A stretch of DNA of 64,000 nt, from positions 1-64,000 of the forward strand of contig NZ_JHXM01000011.1 of the NCBI RefSeq assembly GCF_000621725.1, written 5' to 3'. A program made the position numbers and the translations under genes. Shown piece after piece: positions 35,756-46,083 of the stretch (positions are counted from its first letter, which is position 1; each line of letters begins with the position of its first letter). The DNA is from Xylanibacter brevis ATCC 19188 (GTDB taxonomy: Bacteria; Bacteroidota; Bacteroidia; Bacteroidales; Bacteroidaceae). The notes under the pieces were generated by a model. It saw only the letters and a list, made by a program, of their open reading frames with translations, did not search any database and had not been told where the DNA came from.

Positions 35756-35763
35756 TATCTTTG
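35756..35763 (+). promoter_or_regulatory. -7 element of ROK kinase promoter
   Basis: TATCTTTG, about 33 bases before the ATG. Confidence 0.65.
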
Positions 35764-35795
35764 CATTTGATTTTACTCACACTAAATGTATAATA

Positions 35796-36776
35796 ATGGA
35801 GACACAATCAACTATTAAGCCATACGTTATAGGCTTGGACTTAGGAGGCACAAACTCAGTATTTGGAATTGTTGATGCCCGCGGCGATATTAAAGCCACA
35901 ACTGCTATAAAGACCGGAGGATTTACCTCTGCTGAAGATTATGTAGCAGCTTCTGTAGAAGCATTACAACCCATCATCGAGCAAGTTGGAGGTATTGATA
36001 CCATTAAAGCTATGGGTATTGGTGCTCCTAATGGTAACTACTATAATGGAACAATCGAATTCGCTCCCAACTTACCTTGGGCACATGATGGCATCGTTCC
36101 CTTGGCAAAAATGTTCAGTGACAAGCTGAATGGTATTCCTGTAGCACTTACAAACGATGCCAATGCAGCAGCTATTGGCGAGATGGTTTATGGCGTTGCT
36201 CGCGGCATGAAGAACTTTATCGTTATCACTCTTGGTACTGGCGTTGGTTCTGGTATCGTGGTAAATGGCCAGTTGCTCTATGGTCACGATGGATTTGCCG
36301 GTGAGCTTGGTCACGTCATCATGCGTCGTGAAAATGGTCGTAGCTGCGGATGTGGTCGTACTGGCTGTCTTGAAGCTTATTGCTCAGCAACAGGTGTTGC
36401 ACGTACAGCTCGCGAAATATTGTCAACTACCGAACGTCCTTCCCTACTCCGCGATATCAATCCTGCAGACATCACTTCACTCGATGTTTCTATTGCAGCC
36501 GAAAAGGGTGATGAGTTGGCAAACGAGATTTATGAGTTTACCGGAAACATGCTCGGAGAGGCTTGCGCAGACTTTGCTGCATTCTCATCTCCTGAAGCAT
36601 TTATCTTCTTTGGCGGTATGACCAAAGCTGGCGAACTTATTATGAAACCTATCCGTGAGTCATACGACAAACACGTATTAAAGATCTTCAAGGGAAAAGC
36701 CAAGTTCTTGGTTAGCGGTCTTGATGGTTCTTCTGCAGCTGTACTTGGAGCATCTGCAGTGGGATGGGAAGTGTAA
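35796..36776 (+). CDS. ROK-family sugar kinase (glucokinase type)
   Basis: A 326-residue kinase. ATP motif GLDLGGTNSVFGIVD, then GAPNGNYYNGTIEFAPNLPW, LTNDANAAAIGE and GTGVGSGIVVNG. The ROK zinc motif is CGCGRTGCLEAYCS. It has no N-terminal helix-turn-helix, so it is a kinase rather than a NagC/XylR repressor. Glucose is the likeliest substrate. Single gene, closed by a strong hairpin. Confidence 0.9.
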   Translation: METQSTIKPYVIGLDLGGTNSVFGIVDARGDIKATTAIKTGGFTSAEDYVAASVEALQPIIEQVGGIDTIKAMGIGAPNGNYYNGTIEFAPNLPWAHDGIVPLAKMFSDKLNGIPVALTNDANAAAIGEMVYGVARGMKNFIVITLGTGVGSGIVVNGQLLYGHDGFAGELGHVIMRRENGRSCGCGRTGCLEAYCSATGVARTAREILSTTERPSLLRDINPADITSLDVSIAAEKGDELANEIYEFTGNMLGEACADFAAFSSPEAFIFFGGMTKAGELIMKPIRESYDKHVLKIFKGKAKFLVSGLDGSSAAVLGASAVGWEV

Positions 36777-36798
36777 GATTAAAAAAGAATTAATATAA

Positions 36799-36845
36799 AA
36801 ATCCCCTGTTATCTAATGATTGACGGATAACAGGGGATTTCGTTT
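36799..36845. terminator. Bidirectional terminator between ROK kinase and nadE
   Basis: AAATCCCCTGTTATC (36799-36813) pairs perfectly with GATAACAGGGGATTT (36826-36840). It serves both convergent transcripts and ends the long ftsY-to-nadE run. Confidence 0.85.
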
Positions 36846-36846
36846 A

Positions 36847-38769
36847 TTAGAGTTCGTCGCATTCTTTCAGCCAAAGAGCACTCGAAGCATCGCTTGGCAT
36901 GCGCCAGTCACCTCGTGGAGAGAGGCTTACGCTTCCCACCTTCGGACCATCTGGCAGGCATGAGCGTTTGAACTGTTGATTAAAAAAACGACGACAGAAG
37001 GTCTTTAACCAATGCTTAATCGTGTCGTCGTCATACTTGTCGCCGAAGGCATGCTGTGCCAACAAGAATATCTTTGAAGGACGGAAACCTACGCGCAGAT
37101 GATAATACAAGAAGAAATCATGCAGTTCGTAGGGACCGACAAGATCTTCGGTTTTCTGAGCGATATTTCCATCAGCATCCGCTGGTGTCAACTCTGGCGA
37201 GATGGGGGTTTCTATCACATCTATCAAGGTTTCTCTTTCCTGAAGGAATGCTGGCTGGTTGGCAATATACTTGATGAGGTACTGTACCAATGTCTTAGGA
37301 ACACCAGCGTTCACACCATACATAGACATATGATCACCATTATAGGTACACCACCCTAAAGCTAATTCAGAAAGGTCGCCTGTACCGATAACCATACCAC
37401 CTACTTGATTAGCCACATCCATCAGTATTTGTGTGCGTTCACGAGCCTGAGAATTCTCGTATGTTACATCATGATTCTCTACCTGATGGCCTATGTCTTC
37501 AAAATGCTGGAGAACAGACTTTGAAATATTGATTTCGCGAATCGTTATACCAAGTGACTGCATCAGTTTGACGGCATTCTCATGAGTACGGTCTGTGGTG
37601 CCAAATCCAGGCATCGTAATACCTGTGATACCACGACGAGACAATCCCAACTTGTCAAAGGCGCGAATGGTAATAAGCAATGCTAATGTTGAATCAAGAC
37701 CACCACTAATACCAATAACGACATTCTCACAACGCGTGTGATGAAGACGCTTGCATAAGCCCATCGTCTGAATATTAAGAATCTCTTCACAAGCATCAAT
37801 CATATCTTCATCCTTGGGAATGAAAGGATAAGGATTAATTGTTCTGATAAGTTCAAACTCACGGTGTTCTACCAGTTTGGTATTAATCACACGAGCTACA
37901 GCTCCAACCTGGGCCGAACGGAATGTTGTGTTGTTTTGGCGTTCAAGACGAAGTCTGTCTATATCTATTTGCTGAATACGCAGCTGAGGGTCGATAGAGA
38001 AGCGATCTGCTTCAGCGAGCAAGATGCCATTTTCATAGATAAGTGCATTTCCGCCATAAACGACATCCTGTGTTGATTCGCCAAAACCACAACTGCTATA
38101 CACGTAGCCACACATCATGCGTGCACTCTGCTGAGCAAGAAGCGAGCAGAGATACTTATGCTTTCCATTTAATTCATCTGTGGCAGAGAGATTTAAGATA
38201 ATATCTGCTCCAGCCAAGGCTAGATTATTGCTTGGTGGCAATGGAGCCCAGACGTCCTCACAAATCTCAATGCCAAAGCAAGCACCATCGCAAGTACGGA
38301 AGACGATAGGCTCGTTTGATATGTGAATAGGACTACCAGCCAGATAGATGTCCTGTGGAATCAAATCGGCAGCAGAAGCGAACCACCTTTTCTCGTAAAA
38401 CTCATTATAATTTGGCAGGTGCGTTTTGGGAATGACACCAAGGATGCTACCTTGCTGGATGACAACTGCACAATTGTACAATAAGGCGCCAACACGAACA
38501 GGAAGTCCCACAACAGAGATGATGTTCAACTTGCGAGTAAAGTCAAGAAGAACTAGCAGGGATTCTTCTGCCTTGTCGAGAAGGAGTTGCTGGCTGAATA
38601 GGTCCTGACAAGTATATCCCGTGATGCTTAGTTCTGGGAACACAATAAGTTCTACGCCCTTTCCTTCAGCCTGAACAATAAGACTCTCAATCTGCTGGAC
38701 ATTAAATTCCACATCAGCCACACGAATACTTGGTATTGCTGCGGCTACTTTCATTAATCCGTATTTCAT
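36847..38769 (-). CDS. nadE: Glutamine-dependent NAD+ synthetase
   Basis: A 640-residue enzyme. The N-terminal nitrilase-type glutaminase has Glu in FPELSITGY, Lys in IPKTHLPNYNEFYEKR and Cys in GIEICEDVW. The C-terminal ammonia-dependent synthetase has the P-loop GISGGLDSTLAL. Start overlaps the smr stop codon (ATGA), so translation is coupled. Last gene of a 15-gene leftward run. Confidence 0.95.
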   Translation of the reverse strand: MKYGLMKVAAAIPSIRVADVEFNVQQIESLIVQAEGKGVELIVFPELSITGYTCQDLFSQQLLLDKAEESLLVLLDFTRKLNIISVVGLPVRVGALLYNCAVVIQQGSILGVIPKTHLPNYNEFYEKRWFASAADLIPQDIYLAGSPIHISNEPIVFRTCDGACFGIEICEDVWAPLPPSNNLALAGADIILNLSATDELNGKHKYLCSLLAQQSARMMCGYVYSSCGFGESTQDVVYGGNALIYENGILLAEADRFSIDPQLRIQQIDIDRLRLERQNNTTFRSAQVGAVARVINTKLVEHREFELIRTINPYPFIPKDEDMIDACEEILNIQTMGLCKRLHHTRCENVVIGISGGLDSTLALLITIRAFDKLGLSRRGITGITMPGFGTTDRTHENAVKLMQSLGITIREINISKSVLQHFEDIGHQVENHDVTYENSQARERTQILMDVANQVGGMVIGTGDLSELALGWCTYNGDHMSMYGVNAGVPKTLVQYLIKYIANQPAFLQERETLIDVIETPISPELTPADADGNIAQKTEDLVGPYELHDFFLYYHLRVGFRPSKIFLLAQHAFGDKYDDDTIKHWLKTFCRRFFNQQFKRSCLPDGPKVGSVSLSPRGDWRMPSDASSALWLKECDEL

Positions 38770-39827
38770 TTGATTGTCACTTGTGTGGCACCATAACCGT
38801 ATTCGCGGAAAGATGCATCTTGGTAAATATAATGTTTATACTTATACTGTAGCTCATTGATGATAGCTTTACGCAACACGCCCTCACCTTTTCCATGAAT
38901 AAAGATAATCTTTGTTCCCTTTTTCTTTTCATAGGTTTTAAGTGTCTTGCGCAAGACATCCAATTGGTAGTTAAGGATGTCTGTGGCATTCATGCCATTC
39001 GTTGTTTCCAGAAGAGCATCTGCGTGCAGATCAACAACAATGGGGTCGCCTTCTTTATATTCCTTTTTGATTTCTGGGCGTGCCTGGGGGGTATTATCGC
39101 CTTTCTGATACATATTCGCCTTCAGCTGTTGAGCGTCGATGACCAAAGGTCGTACAGGCTTGTCGTCTTTGATAATGGTATATACCAATGCTGGCTGCTC
39201 AAAGAATGCATTATTCTGAAAGGTATGTAGCTTATAGAACTTGACAGCATCTATGCGAAACTGAACATCTACAGAGGGTTTCAGCAAATAATGCTTGGTC
39301 GTTTTATAAGGCAGAATTTGTATAGCCACACGCTCTAAATCATTAAGATCCTCACGGCCAAACTCCTCTAAAAAGAGTTTCGTATTTGGTTCTACCTCTT
39401 CGGTGACTCTTAACTTCCAACTATTTCCTTCTGCCGTAGCATAGGTGAAACGCATATAATAATTGGAGTCGTTGACAAAATAGGCCTCAAAGCGCGTATT
39501 GGTCAACTCCTTGATATCGATAGGCACAAAAGCCAAATATGCAGAGAGCGCTTCCCCACCCTTTCTCTCTTCTGGTTGAGCTTTAAAGGTGATTGGTTTG
39601 TCGGCTGGTTCTACTTCTTTTTCTACGGAATTATTGGTCTGCTGTTTCATCTCTATGACATGACTCGTGTCATAGTTTTCCTCGCCAATGACCACCACTT
39701 CACTCATTTGCATTGGTACCTGAAAACCATCCTCGTCTTCAACCAATACAATATTCTTACCCTGGAAGCCTGCGACCTTTCCGCCGCCAATTTCGCTCAG
39801 GAATCTTACTTTATCTCCTATCTTCAT
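38766..39827 (-). CDS. DUF2027 and Smr domain protein
   Basis: A 353-residue protein: an N-terminal barrel (MKIGDKVRFLSEIGGGKVAG; DUF2027), a middle beta-rich part and a C-terminal Smr domain (VDLHADALL, IIFIHGKGEGVLRKAI). Smr domains nick or cleave nucleic acid and occur in MutS2. The protein is not MutS2 itself as there is no ATPase. The start at 39827 is chosen over an upstream TTG. A role in DNA or RNA processing is likely but unproven. Confidence 0.85.
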   Translation of the reverse strand: MKIGDKVRFLSEIGGGKVAGFQGKNIVLVEDEDGFQVPMQMSEVVVIGEENYDTSHVIEMKQQTNNSVEKEVEPADKPITFKAQPEERKGGEALSAYLAFVPIDIKELTNTRFEAYFVNDSNYYMRFTYATAEGNSWKLRVTEEVEPNTKLFLEEFGREDLNDLERVAIQILPYKTTKHYLLKPSVDVQFRIDAVKFYKLHTFQNNAFFEQPALVYTIIKDDKPVRPLVIDAQQLKANMYQKGDNTPQARPEIKKEYKEGDPIVVDLHADALLETTNGMNATDILNYQLDVLRKTLKTYEKKKGTKIIFIHGKGEGVLRKAIINELQYKYKHYIYQDASFREYGYGATQVTIK

Positions 39828-39839
39828 TTTCAAGTACAA

Positions 39840-41060
39840 TTAAGGTATCAACAAAGAACTATCGCCATAGCTCAAGAAGCGGAAATCGTGAGCTAATGCA
39901 TAATCATATATTTTGTGCCAGTCGCCATTAACAAACGCACTTACGAGTAAGAGTAAGGTGGATTGTGGTTGATGGAAATTGGTTACCAGCATCTTAACAA
40001 TTTTATATTTGTAACCAGGAGCTATAATAATCTGTGTGCTGCTATGAAGTGCAGGCAAATGATTATTATCAAGCCAATCAATCAGAGCCTGGATAGACTG
40101 CTGAACTGTAGCTAACGCAGCATCATCGCTTTCATATGGTTCCCATTGGTAAACATGAAGTTCTGCTTCTGAGATCAGAGGGTTCTTAAGAACCTTTAAT
40201 CCCATATAATAGAGACTTTCAAGCGTGCGCACACTGGTTGTGCCAACAGCAATGGCACAACAATCATGTTTCATCAGTTTCTCCAATGTCTGTCGACGCA
40301 CGCAGATATATTCTGTATGCATCTCATGATCGCTAATTTCCTCGCTTTTCACGGGTTTAAAGGTACCTGCTCCAACGTGAAGAGTGAGTTCTTCGCGATC
40401 GATGCCATGATTATCTAAAGAACTGAGAACACTGGGAGTAAAATGAAGACCGGCTGTAGGTGCAGCAACACTACCTTTGATCTTAGAATAGACCGTCTGA
40501 TAGGTGGTCTTATCACTCTCTTGGGTTTCTCTGTTCAAATAAGGCGGAATGGGTAGTTCACCCATTGACTCTAGGATCTCAGCAAAAGAGATGTGATCAT
40601 TATCCCAGGAAAAATCTATCCAATGACTAGTGCCATGAATTTCCCCACGCGTAGCAGTGAAGTTCAACGTTTCATCATTAATGGTCAACTGTCGTGTTAA
40701 AGTACCTTCTTTCCATTTCTTTAAATTACCTACAAGACATAGCCAAGAACAACTACCTTTGGTTTGAAACATCTGCTCATAATCTGCCGGTTTGGCAGGT
40801 TCTAAGAGGAAAACCTCGATAAGCGCCCCCGTTTCTTTACGGAAATGAAGTCTTGCTTGGATTACTTTTGTATTGTTGAAGACCATCAATGCGCCTTGTG
40901 GCAGATATTTGGAAAGATTGAAGAAACGATCTTCGCTAACAATCCCTTTATTATAAACCAGCAGTTTTGAGTCATCGCGTTTAGCTAAAGGGAATTTTGC
41001 AATTCGCTCATCTGGCAAGGGATAATTATAATCACTGATATGAATATGTTTTGTTTCCAT
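39840..41060 (-). CDS. queA: tRNA preQ1(34) S-adenosylmethionine ribosyltransferase-isomerase
   Basis: A 406-residue enzyme making epoxyqueuosine in tRNA. Start METKHIHISDYNYPLPDERI (41060). Seen: RDDSKLLVYNKG, VFNNTKVIQARL, AAPTAGLHFTP, LHVGAGTFKPV and IAVGTTSVRTLES, all QueA landmarks. Somewhat longer than the E. coli protein (356), as in other Bacteroidetes. Confidence 0.95.
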   Translation of the reverse strand: METKHIHISDYNYPLPDERIAKFPLAKRDDSKLLVYNKGIVSEDRFFNLSKYLPQGALMVFNNTKVIQARLHFRKETGALIEVFLLEPAKPADYEQMFQTKGSCSWLCLVGNLKKWKEGTLTRQLTINDETLNFTATRGEIHGTSHWIDFSWDNDHISFAEILESMGELPIPPYLNRETQESDKTTYQTVYSKIKGSVAAPTAGLHFTPSVLSSLDNHGIDREELTLHVGAGTFKPVKSEEISDHEMHTEYICVRRQTLEKLMKHDCCAIAVGTTSVRTLESLYYMGLKVLKNPLISEAELHVYQWEPYESDDAALATVQQSIQALIDWLDNNHLPALHSSTQIIIAPGYKYKIVKMLVTNFHQPQSTLLLLVSAFVNGDWHKIYDYALAHDFRFLSYGDSSLLIP

Positions 41061-41065
41061 TTTCT

Positions 41066-41767
41066 TTAAATATATAAATAGCAACAAGCTCTAAGAATTG
41101 AATACAATATGGTTAGCATAAAAACAGTGAGAACGATATCGACATCCGACTTCTGATAGCCTGTTTTTGTATAATGAGAGGATATATAACTATTTGAAGA
41201 ATATAGTTGCTTCTTAACACGGAAATAAATAAAGCCGATGCTTAAACCGACGATGCCACCCCAACATAAACCGCAAAGGATATCGCCAGGAAAATGAACA
41301 CCTAAATACAGACGTGTCCAACAATTAATGAATGACCATGTAAATAAAGTGATGGATAGAATTCGACTTTTAGTCAGTAATGCAAAGAATACCGCAATAC
41401 TGAACGTATTGGCAGCATGCGAAGAGAAAAAACCATATTTCCCTCCTCTATAGCCATTTACCACATCAACATATTGACCAATAACATCGTCATGAGTGGG
41501 GCGCCATCTCATAACAAATGGCTTCATAAACACGTCATTTAAGGTTCCTGCCAGAAAAACACATAGACCAGCACCTCCTAATATTAATAATATTTTTTGG
41601 ATGCTGTCATTATTCTTTAATACAATATAGAATAGCGACAAGTATAGAGGAATCCAAGTTCCAGCGGTGGTCAGTGTTTTTGCTAATCCATCAATGAACA
41701 AAGATTCACTACCATTAACTGATAATAGTAGTTGTCTGTCTATATCTATAAGTGTATTTATATCCAT
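41066..41767 (-). CDS. PAP2-family membrane phosphatase
   Basis: A 233-residue membrane protein with the three PAP2 motifs: KPFVMRWRP, FSSHAANTFS and WTRLYLGVHFPGDI. Five or six membrane helices. Members dephosphorylate undecaprenyl pyrophosphate or lipid phosphates on the outer face of the inner membrane. Which of these applies is not clear. It sits 11 bases after the BatD-BatE gene. Confidence 0.88.
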   Translation of the reverse strand: MDINTLIDIDRQLLLSVNGSESLFIDGLAKTLTTAGTWIPLYLSLFYIVLKNNDSIQKILLILGGAGLCVFLAGTLNDVFMKPFVMRWRPTHDDVIGQYVDVVNGYRGGKYGFFSSHAANTFSIAVFFALLTKSRILSITLFTWSFINCWTRLYLGVHFPGDILCGLCWGGIVGLSIGFIYFRVKKQLYSSNSYISSHYTKTGYQKSDVDIVLTVFMLTILYSILRACCYLYI

Positions 41768-41778
41768 GATTGCAATAA

Positions 41779-44319
41779 TTAAATGATTTCCATCTTATCA
41801 GCCTCAATCCATCCTATTTTGCCATCAGAGAGGCGTATCTCTTTCCATTCATTCATTGTGTCGTCGGTAATACTTACTTTTGTTCCTTCATGCAACAAAA
41901 ATATGTCTTTTCCCCCTTGAGATGGCGCACTTTTAATAGGTACGGCAGAAACTGTTATGATAGCTTGATCGTGTATTGACATCTTATATTGCTGTTGCCA
42001 AGCACAGATGATAGCAACAACAAACAAAAGGAAAGCCGAAAGACCTCCGAAAAAGCCAACCTTTCTAATCCACAGAGGGTTAGAAAACAGATACAGTAAC
42101 AATAACAATATAGCGAGAGCCAAACTGGCAAGTGAAAGGTATGCCCAACCATTGGCACTCATTAGATTAATGACTGCATGATACCATGTGACAAAGAACA
42201 GTTCACTCTCTGGTGCAATCTTATCAACGGTCTTACTACGAGCCATCTGAAGATTGTGTTTAATATCGGCATCGGCTGGCGATAATCTCAAGGCACGCTC
42301 ATAAGAAATAATTGCCTGTGTAATCTCGTCTGTTCTGTAATAAGAGTTACCCAAGTTATAATACAACTCAGCACTAACTCCTGTTTCCAGAATCTGCTTA
42401 TATTGTTTTATTGCTAATTGATAATTACCACTTACATACGAGCTGTCTGCTTCAGCTTTGCTAACTGCATGACTGCTAATGGGCGCAAATACAAATATAA
42501 GAAGTAACACCAAGTACTTTTCAATATGTTCTATTGCAGTCATTGCTGAATTATATACTTTTGTCATGTTTACTTTTGAATCACCAGGGGCGTATCTTTC
42601 AAACTCACACTCGTCTATTGCTTCAACAAATTGATCAATAGTTTGTTGGTTTACTTGTCGTTCATTTAAACGCTCACTGATATTGTCTCTTGAAAGTTTC
42701 TCTACTGAGATATTCAATTTGTCGCCAACATAACCCCACAAAGCTCTTAGCACTTCATCGAAGAACTGATCAGGAAGATTATTCTTCATGAGTTTAGCTG
42801 CTTTCTTTAAGCGTTTGGCTGCAATTTTATTGGCTTTCTTTCCGCGCATCCTTACAACATCGGCATTCTCTATAGCGCGTTTCCTAAAGATAACAAACAG
42901 CGCAATAAAGATAATCAATAACACACCTATTGATATCCAATAATCCATAGATGCAAAAAATGACTGATCCTTTTGTTGAAGAATAACATCACCAACTTTG
43001 ATGTGATGAATATCGCTATCTAACAATTGCAATTCTTCTTGATTAGCAAAATTCTCAATTTCATTATCATTGCCATCACCTTTTTCTACCATGAGATGAA
43101 ATGGCTCCGTAGTGAGAGTCTTATATTGGCGCGTTTTAGTATCGAAATAGGTAAACTCTACTGCAGGTATATCGTATTGACCTTGATGACGTGGTACGGC
43201 TAAATACTCATAAGTAACGTCTCCCTCTAACCCATTTGCTGTCAAATGCGTTTTTTCTGTTAGCTTAGGATCGTATGTATCAAAGTCCTTAGGAAACTGA
43301 ATTTCCGGTTGCTTGATAAGTTTCAGATTTCCGACACCACTAATTACGACTTTGATTGTTAGCGGGTCGTTAGCCTTAAGTCGTGTTTTGTCAATTTCGG
43401 ATTTAATAGAAAAATTACCCACTCCACCTGAGAAGGCACCGGGTTTGTTGGGAAGAGGATCGACATGAATAGATATGCCGGGGGCCTTTATCTGTTTCTT
43501 GACTTCCACATAGCCAGAACCTCCGTTAAAGAAGGCTTCAAAAGGATCAACATTTCTATTCTCTTGTACAACGATACCATTGAACGTAATGCTGGGAACT
43601 TCAAGTTTACCCGTTATCTGCGGGAACATGACATATTGGCTCCATGTGACTGTCTTGTAGTTTCTTCCATTATATTGCTCAATCTTAAAGCTCTTTTCCT
43701 GTGGCAAGGGAATTTCCTGCGTATGAAAACCTTTCAGGTCTGGCATTTTTCCCTCTAGTTGTGAAAGACGCACCAATGTATATACTTTATAAGTAAGCAA
43801 TATGGGTTCCTGCTCTACAACATGTTGTTTTGATGCTGTAACTTTAATAAACAAGTCTGCTCCGGATATATTAGAACCTGAAGCACGTGTTTCTCCTTGC
43901 TGTCCTCTGCTCTGGTTAGAGTTTGACGAAGAACCAACAACCTGAATCTTGACAATGTTTGACTTTACATGCTTACCGCCAATACTAATGGTAGCAGGCG
44001 GAATCGTAAAAGTACCATTCTTTTCTGCACTAAGAATATATGTATATGTAATGGTAGAAGAATGCGATGTCTTACCATTAACCATGCTGAAACTACTCTG
44101 ACTTGAGGTACTCGGCCCCATCAAAACCTCAAAAGCATCTGGTATTTGACCAATACGGAATCCAGACACATCTTGAGTTGTGGCTGTATAAGTAAGCCTG
44201 AATTGCTGGCCTTTTTCCACCTGTTGAGGCGCATTTGCAGTCAGTTGCTGTGCTGCTGCTGTTGTGTGAAGCAACAGCAACATCAATATTGCGTGTAGAA
44301 GTCTATTATTTAATATCAT
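41779..44319 (-). CDS. BatD-BatE fusion protein
   Basis: An 846-residue protein. Start MILNNRLLHAILMLLLLHTT (signal peptide) at 44319. Residues 1 to about 440 are BatD-like beta domains, with a membrane helix near 460-480. A cytosolic helical segment leads to a second membrane helix (about 600-620), then a TPR part (NYQLAIKQYKQILETG, ELYYNLGNSYYRTDEITQAI). Two more membrane helices and an SH3-like end (GTKVSITDDTMNEWKEIRL) complete a BatE. BatD and BatE are usually separate proteins. The Bat system is linked to envelope integrity and oxygen tolerance in Bacteroides; the molecular function is unclear. Confidence 0.85.
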   Translation of the reverse strand: MILNNRLLHAILMLLLLHTTAAAQQLTANAPQQVEKGQQFRLTYTATTQDVSGFRIGQIPDAFEVLMGPSTSSQSSFSMVNGKTSHSSTITYTYILSAEKNGTFTIPPATISIGGKHVKSNIVKIQVVGSSSNSNQSRGQQGETRASGSNISGADLFIKVTASKQHVVEQEPILLTYKVYTLVRLSQLEGKMPDLKGFHTQEIPLPQEKSFKIEQYNGRNYKTVTWSQYVMFPQITGKLEVPSITFNGIVVQENRNVDPFEAFFNGGSGYVEVKKQIKAPGISIHVDPLPNKPGAFSGGVGNFSIKSEIDKTRLKANDPLTIKVVISGVGNLKLIKQPEIQFPKDFDTYDPKLTEKTHLTANGLEGDVTYEYLAVPRHQGQYDIPAVEFTYFDTKTRQYKTLTTEPFHLMVEKGDGNDNEIENFANQEELQLLDSDIHHIKVGDVILQQKDQSFFASMDYWISIGVLLIIFIALFVIFRKRAIENADVVRMRGKKANKIAAKRLKKAAKLMKNNLPDQFFDEVLRALWGYVGDKLNISVEKLSRDNISERLNERQVNQQTIDQFVEAIDECEFERYAPGDSKVNMTKVYNSAMTAIEHIEKYLVLLLIFVFAPISSHAVSKAEADSSYVSGNYQLAIKQYKQILETGVSAELYYNLGNSYYRTDEITQAIISYERALRLSPADADIKHNLQMARSKTVDKIAPESELFFVTWYHAVINLMSANGWAYLSLASLALAILLLLLYLFSNPLWIRKVGFFGGLSAFLLFVVAIICAWQQQYKMSIHDQAIITVSAVPIKSAPSQGGKDIFLLHEGTKVSITDDTMNEWKEIRLSDGKIGWIEADKMEII

Positions 44320-44332
44320 AATGCAATTAACA

Positions 44333-45061
44333 TTACCAGTTCTTTTCAATACGTCTCCTTTGAGGTTGTTTCTGGGCATCCTTCATCCTTTCTTGAGTTT
44401 TCTTCTCTTGTTGCAATGCAGCTTTCAGAAGTTGCTCTGCATTTTCCTTGCTCATTGGAGGTTCTTGATTTTGTTGCTTATTTTGTTCGTTTTGCTTATT
44501 CTGCTCTTGCTTTTGCTGTTCCTGCTTTTGTTTATCTTGTTGCTCTTTATCTTTATTCTGGCCGTTATCTTGGTTTTGCTGAGGCTGATTTTTAAGCTGA
44601 CGCTGACACAACACTAAATTATAACGTGTCTCATCATCATTTGGATTATTTCTTAAAGCATTCTTATAGAATTCAATCGCTTTCTGAAAATCCTTTTGCC
44701 CTTGGTAAATAACGCCAATGTTATGATAACCCATAGACTTGCGCATGGGGTTTTGTTCTGCTTCAATAGCCTTCCGGAAAATAGCTACCATAGAGTCGCC
44801 AAGTTCCTTAGGCGTAGATTTCCATTCCATAGGAAACATGGATGTCGCAAGATTGTATTTTGCACGAGCCAAGTTTTTGTCAGCATCAACAGCCTTCATA
44901 TATATGATTTGTGCATCCTTTCTTTTTCCTGCATGAAATTGCTTGTTTCCACGTCGGATATATTTCCTAGCTTGTATATTTTCCGGCTCTTGAGCGAATG
45001 CGGAAGTGCAGGAAATAATGAAAACGCCTATGAAAAGAATAAATTTATTCATCATTATCAT
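44333..45061 (-). CDS. BatC-like TPR protein
   Basis: A 242-residue protein with a signal peptide (FILFIGVFIISCTSAFA) and two to three TPR units (about 30-150; MGYHNIGVIYQGQKDFQKAI). A Gln/Asn/Lys/Glu-rich low-complexity stretch follows (about 160-205). The start overlaps the batB stop (ATGA). The ATG at 45061 is reported; 45055 and 45052 are alternatives. Confidence 0.85.
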   Translation of the reverse strand: MIMMNKFILFIGVFIISCTSAFAQEPENIQARKYIRRGNKQFHAGKRKDAQIIYMKAVDADKNLARAKYNLATSMFPMEWKSTPKELGDSMVAIFRKAIEAEQNPMRKSMGYHNIGVIYQGQKDFQKAIEFYKNALRNNPNDDETRYNLVLCQRQLKNQPQQNQDNGQNKDKEQQDKQKQEQQKQEQNKQNEQNKQQNQEPPMSKENAEQLLKAALQQEKKTQERMKDAQKQPQRRRIEKNW

Positions 45062-46071
45062 TTGAAGATTTTAATCTTATTCAGTAAATGATTCTTTCGT
45101 TCTAATACGATTACCTCCAATAGAAGAAGTATAAGGGCAATTACGCCAAACGTCTGGAACTGTTCCGAATAATTACTGTAAACAGACGAGTCGCTCTTCT
45201 CAAGTTTATCAAGTTCATTATCCAGGACCTGTTGCGCATTTGAGGTGTTGTCAACATGTATATAGACGCCACCACCTGCCTGAGCAATCTCTTTACACAT
45301 ATCCTCGTTGAGTCTTGAAATAACCGTCTCACCAGTACGATCAATCATATACCCACCGGTTTCCTTATCAGGAATAGGTGCACCTTTTGATGTTCCAATA
45401 CCCAACATATAGATATTCATGCCTTTGTCCTTAGCATCTTTAGCAGCTTCAAGTGCCCCTCCTTCATGGTCTTCACCATCAGTTATCACAATGATTGCCT
45501 TTCCTACGTGTTCTTGCTGGGTAAAACTATGAGATGCTATATTAATAGCACTGGCAATATCTGTGCCTTGATTAATAATCATGGAAGGCTCAATACTATT
45601 CAGAAACATCTTGGCTGATACATAGTCACTAGTGATAGGCAACTGTACAAAAGCATCACCCGCAAAGACAATCAATCCGATTTTATCGTCGCTGAAGTTT
45701 TCTACTAGTCCTTCCACCAGCATCTTCGCTCTATCCAAACGACTGGGAGTGACGTCTTGAGCTAACATCGAGTTACTAATATCAATCGCAATCATAGTTT
45801 CAATGCCAGAACGTTTCTCCTCACTTATCTGACTGGCCTCTTGAGGACGGGCTAACATCAGAACCATAAAGATCAAAGCAAATTCTAGTAACAGAAACTT
45901 TATAATACCACGCCATTTTGAAACATCTGGCATCAGCTGTTTTAAAAGGATGGGATCGCCAAACTTCCGAAGGTTATACTTTCTTTTGAAGAATTGAGCA
46001 ATATAAATAAGTGCCAATATAATCACTATTGACAAAAGCCATAAATATTCCGGATTTTCAAATCTAAACAT
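45058..46071 (-). CDS. batB: BatB-like von Willebrand A protein
   Basis: A 337-residue membrane protein: two N-terminal helices, a vWA domain with MIDAS motif IDISNSM, then GLIVFAGDAFVQLPIT and ITDGEDHEGG, and a C-terminal helix. The vWA domain faces the periplasm. It pairs with the similar BatA gene upstream. Confidence 0.92.
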   Translation of the reverse strand: MFRFENPEYLWLLSIVIILALIYIAQFFKRKYNLRKFGDPILLKQLMPDVSKWRGIIKFLLLEFALIFMVLMLARPQEASQISEEKRSGIETMIAIDISNSMLAQDVTPSRLDRAKMLVEGLVENFSDDKIGLIVFAGDAFVQLPITSDYVSAKMFLNSIEPSMIINQGTDIASAINIASHSFTQQEHVGKAIIVITDGEDHEGGALEAAKDAKDKGMNIYMLGIGTSKGAPIPDKETGGYMIDRTGETVISRLNEDMCKEIAQAGGGVYIHVDNTSNAQQVLDNELDKLEKSDSSVYSNYSEQFQTFGVIALILLLLEVIVLERKNHLLNKIKIFK

Positions 46072-46083
46072 CTTTCTTTTCTT

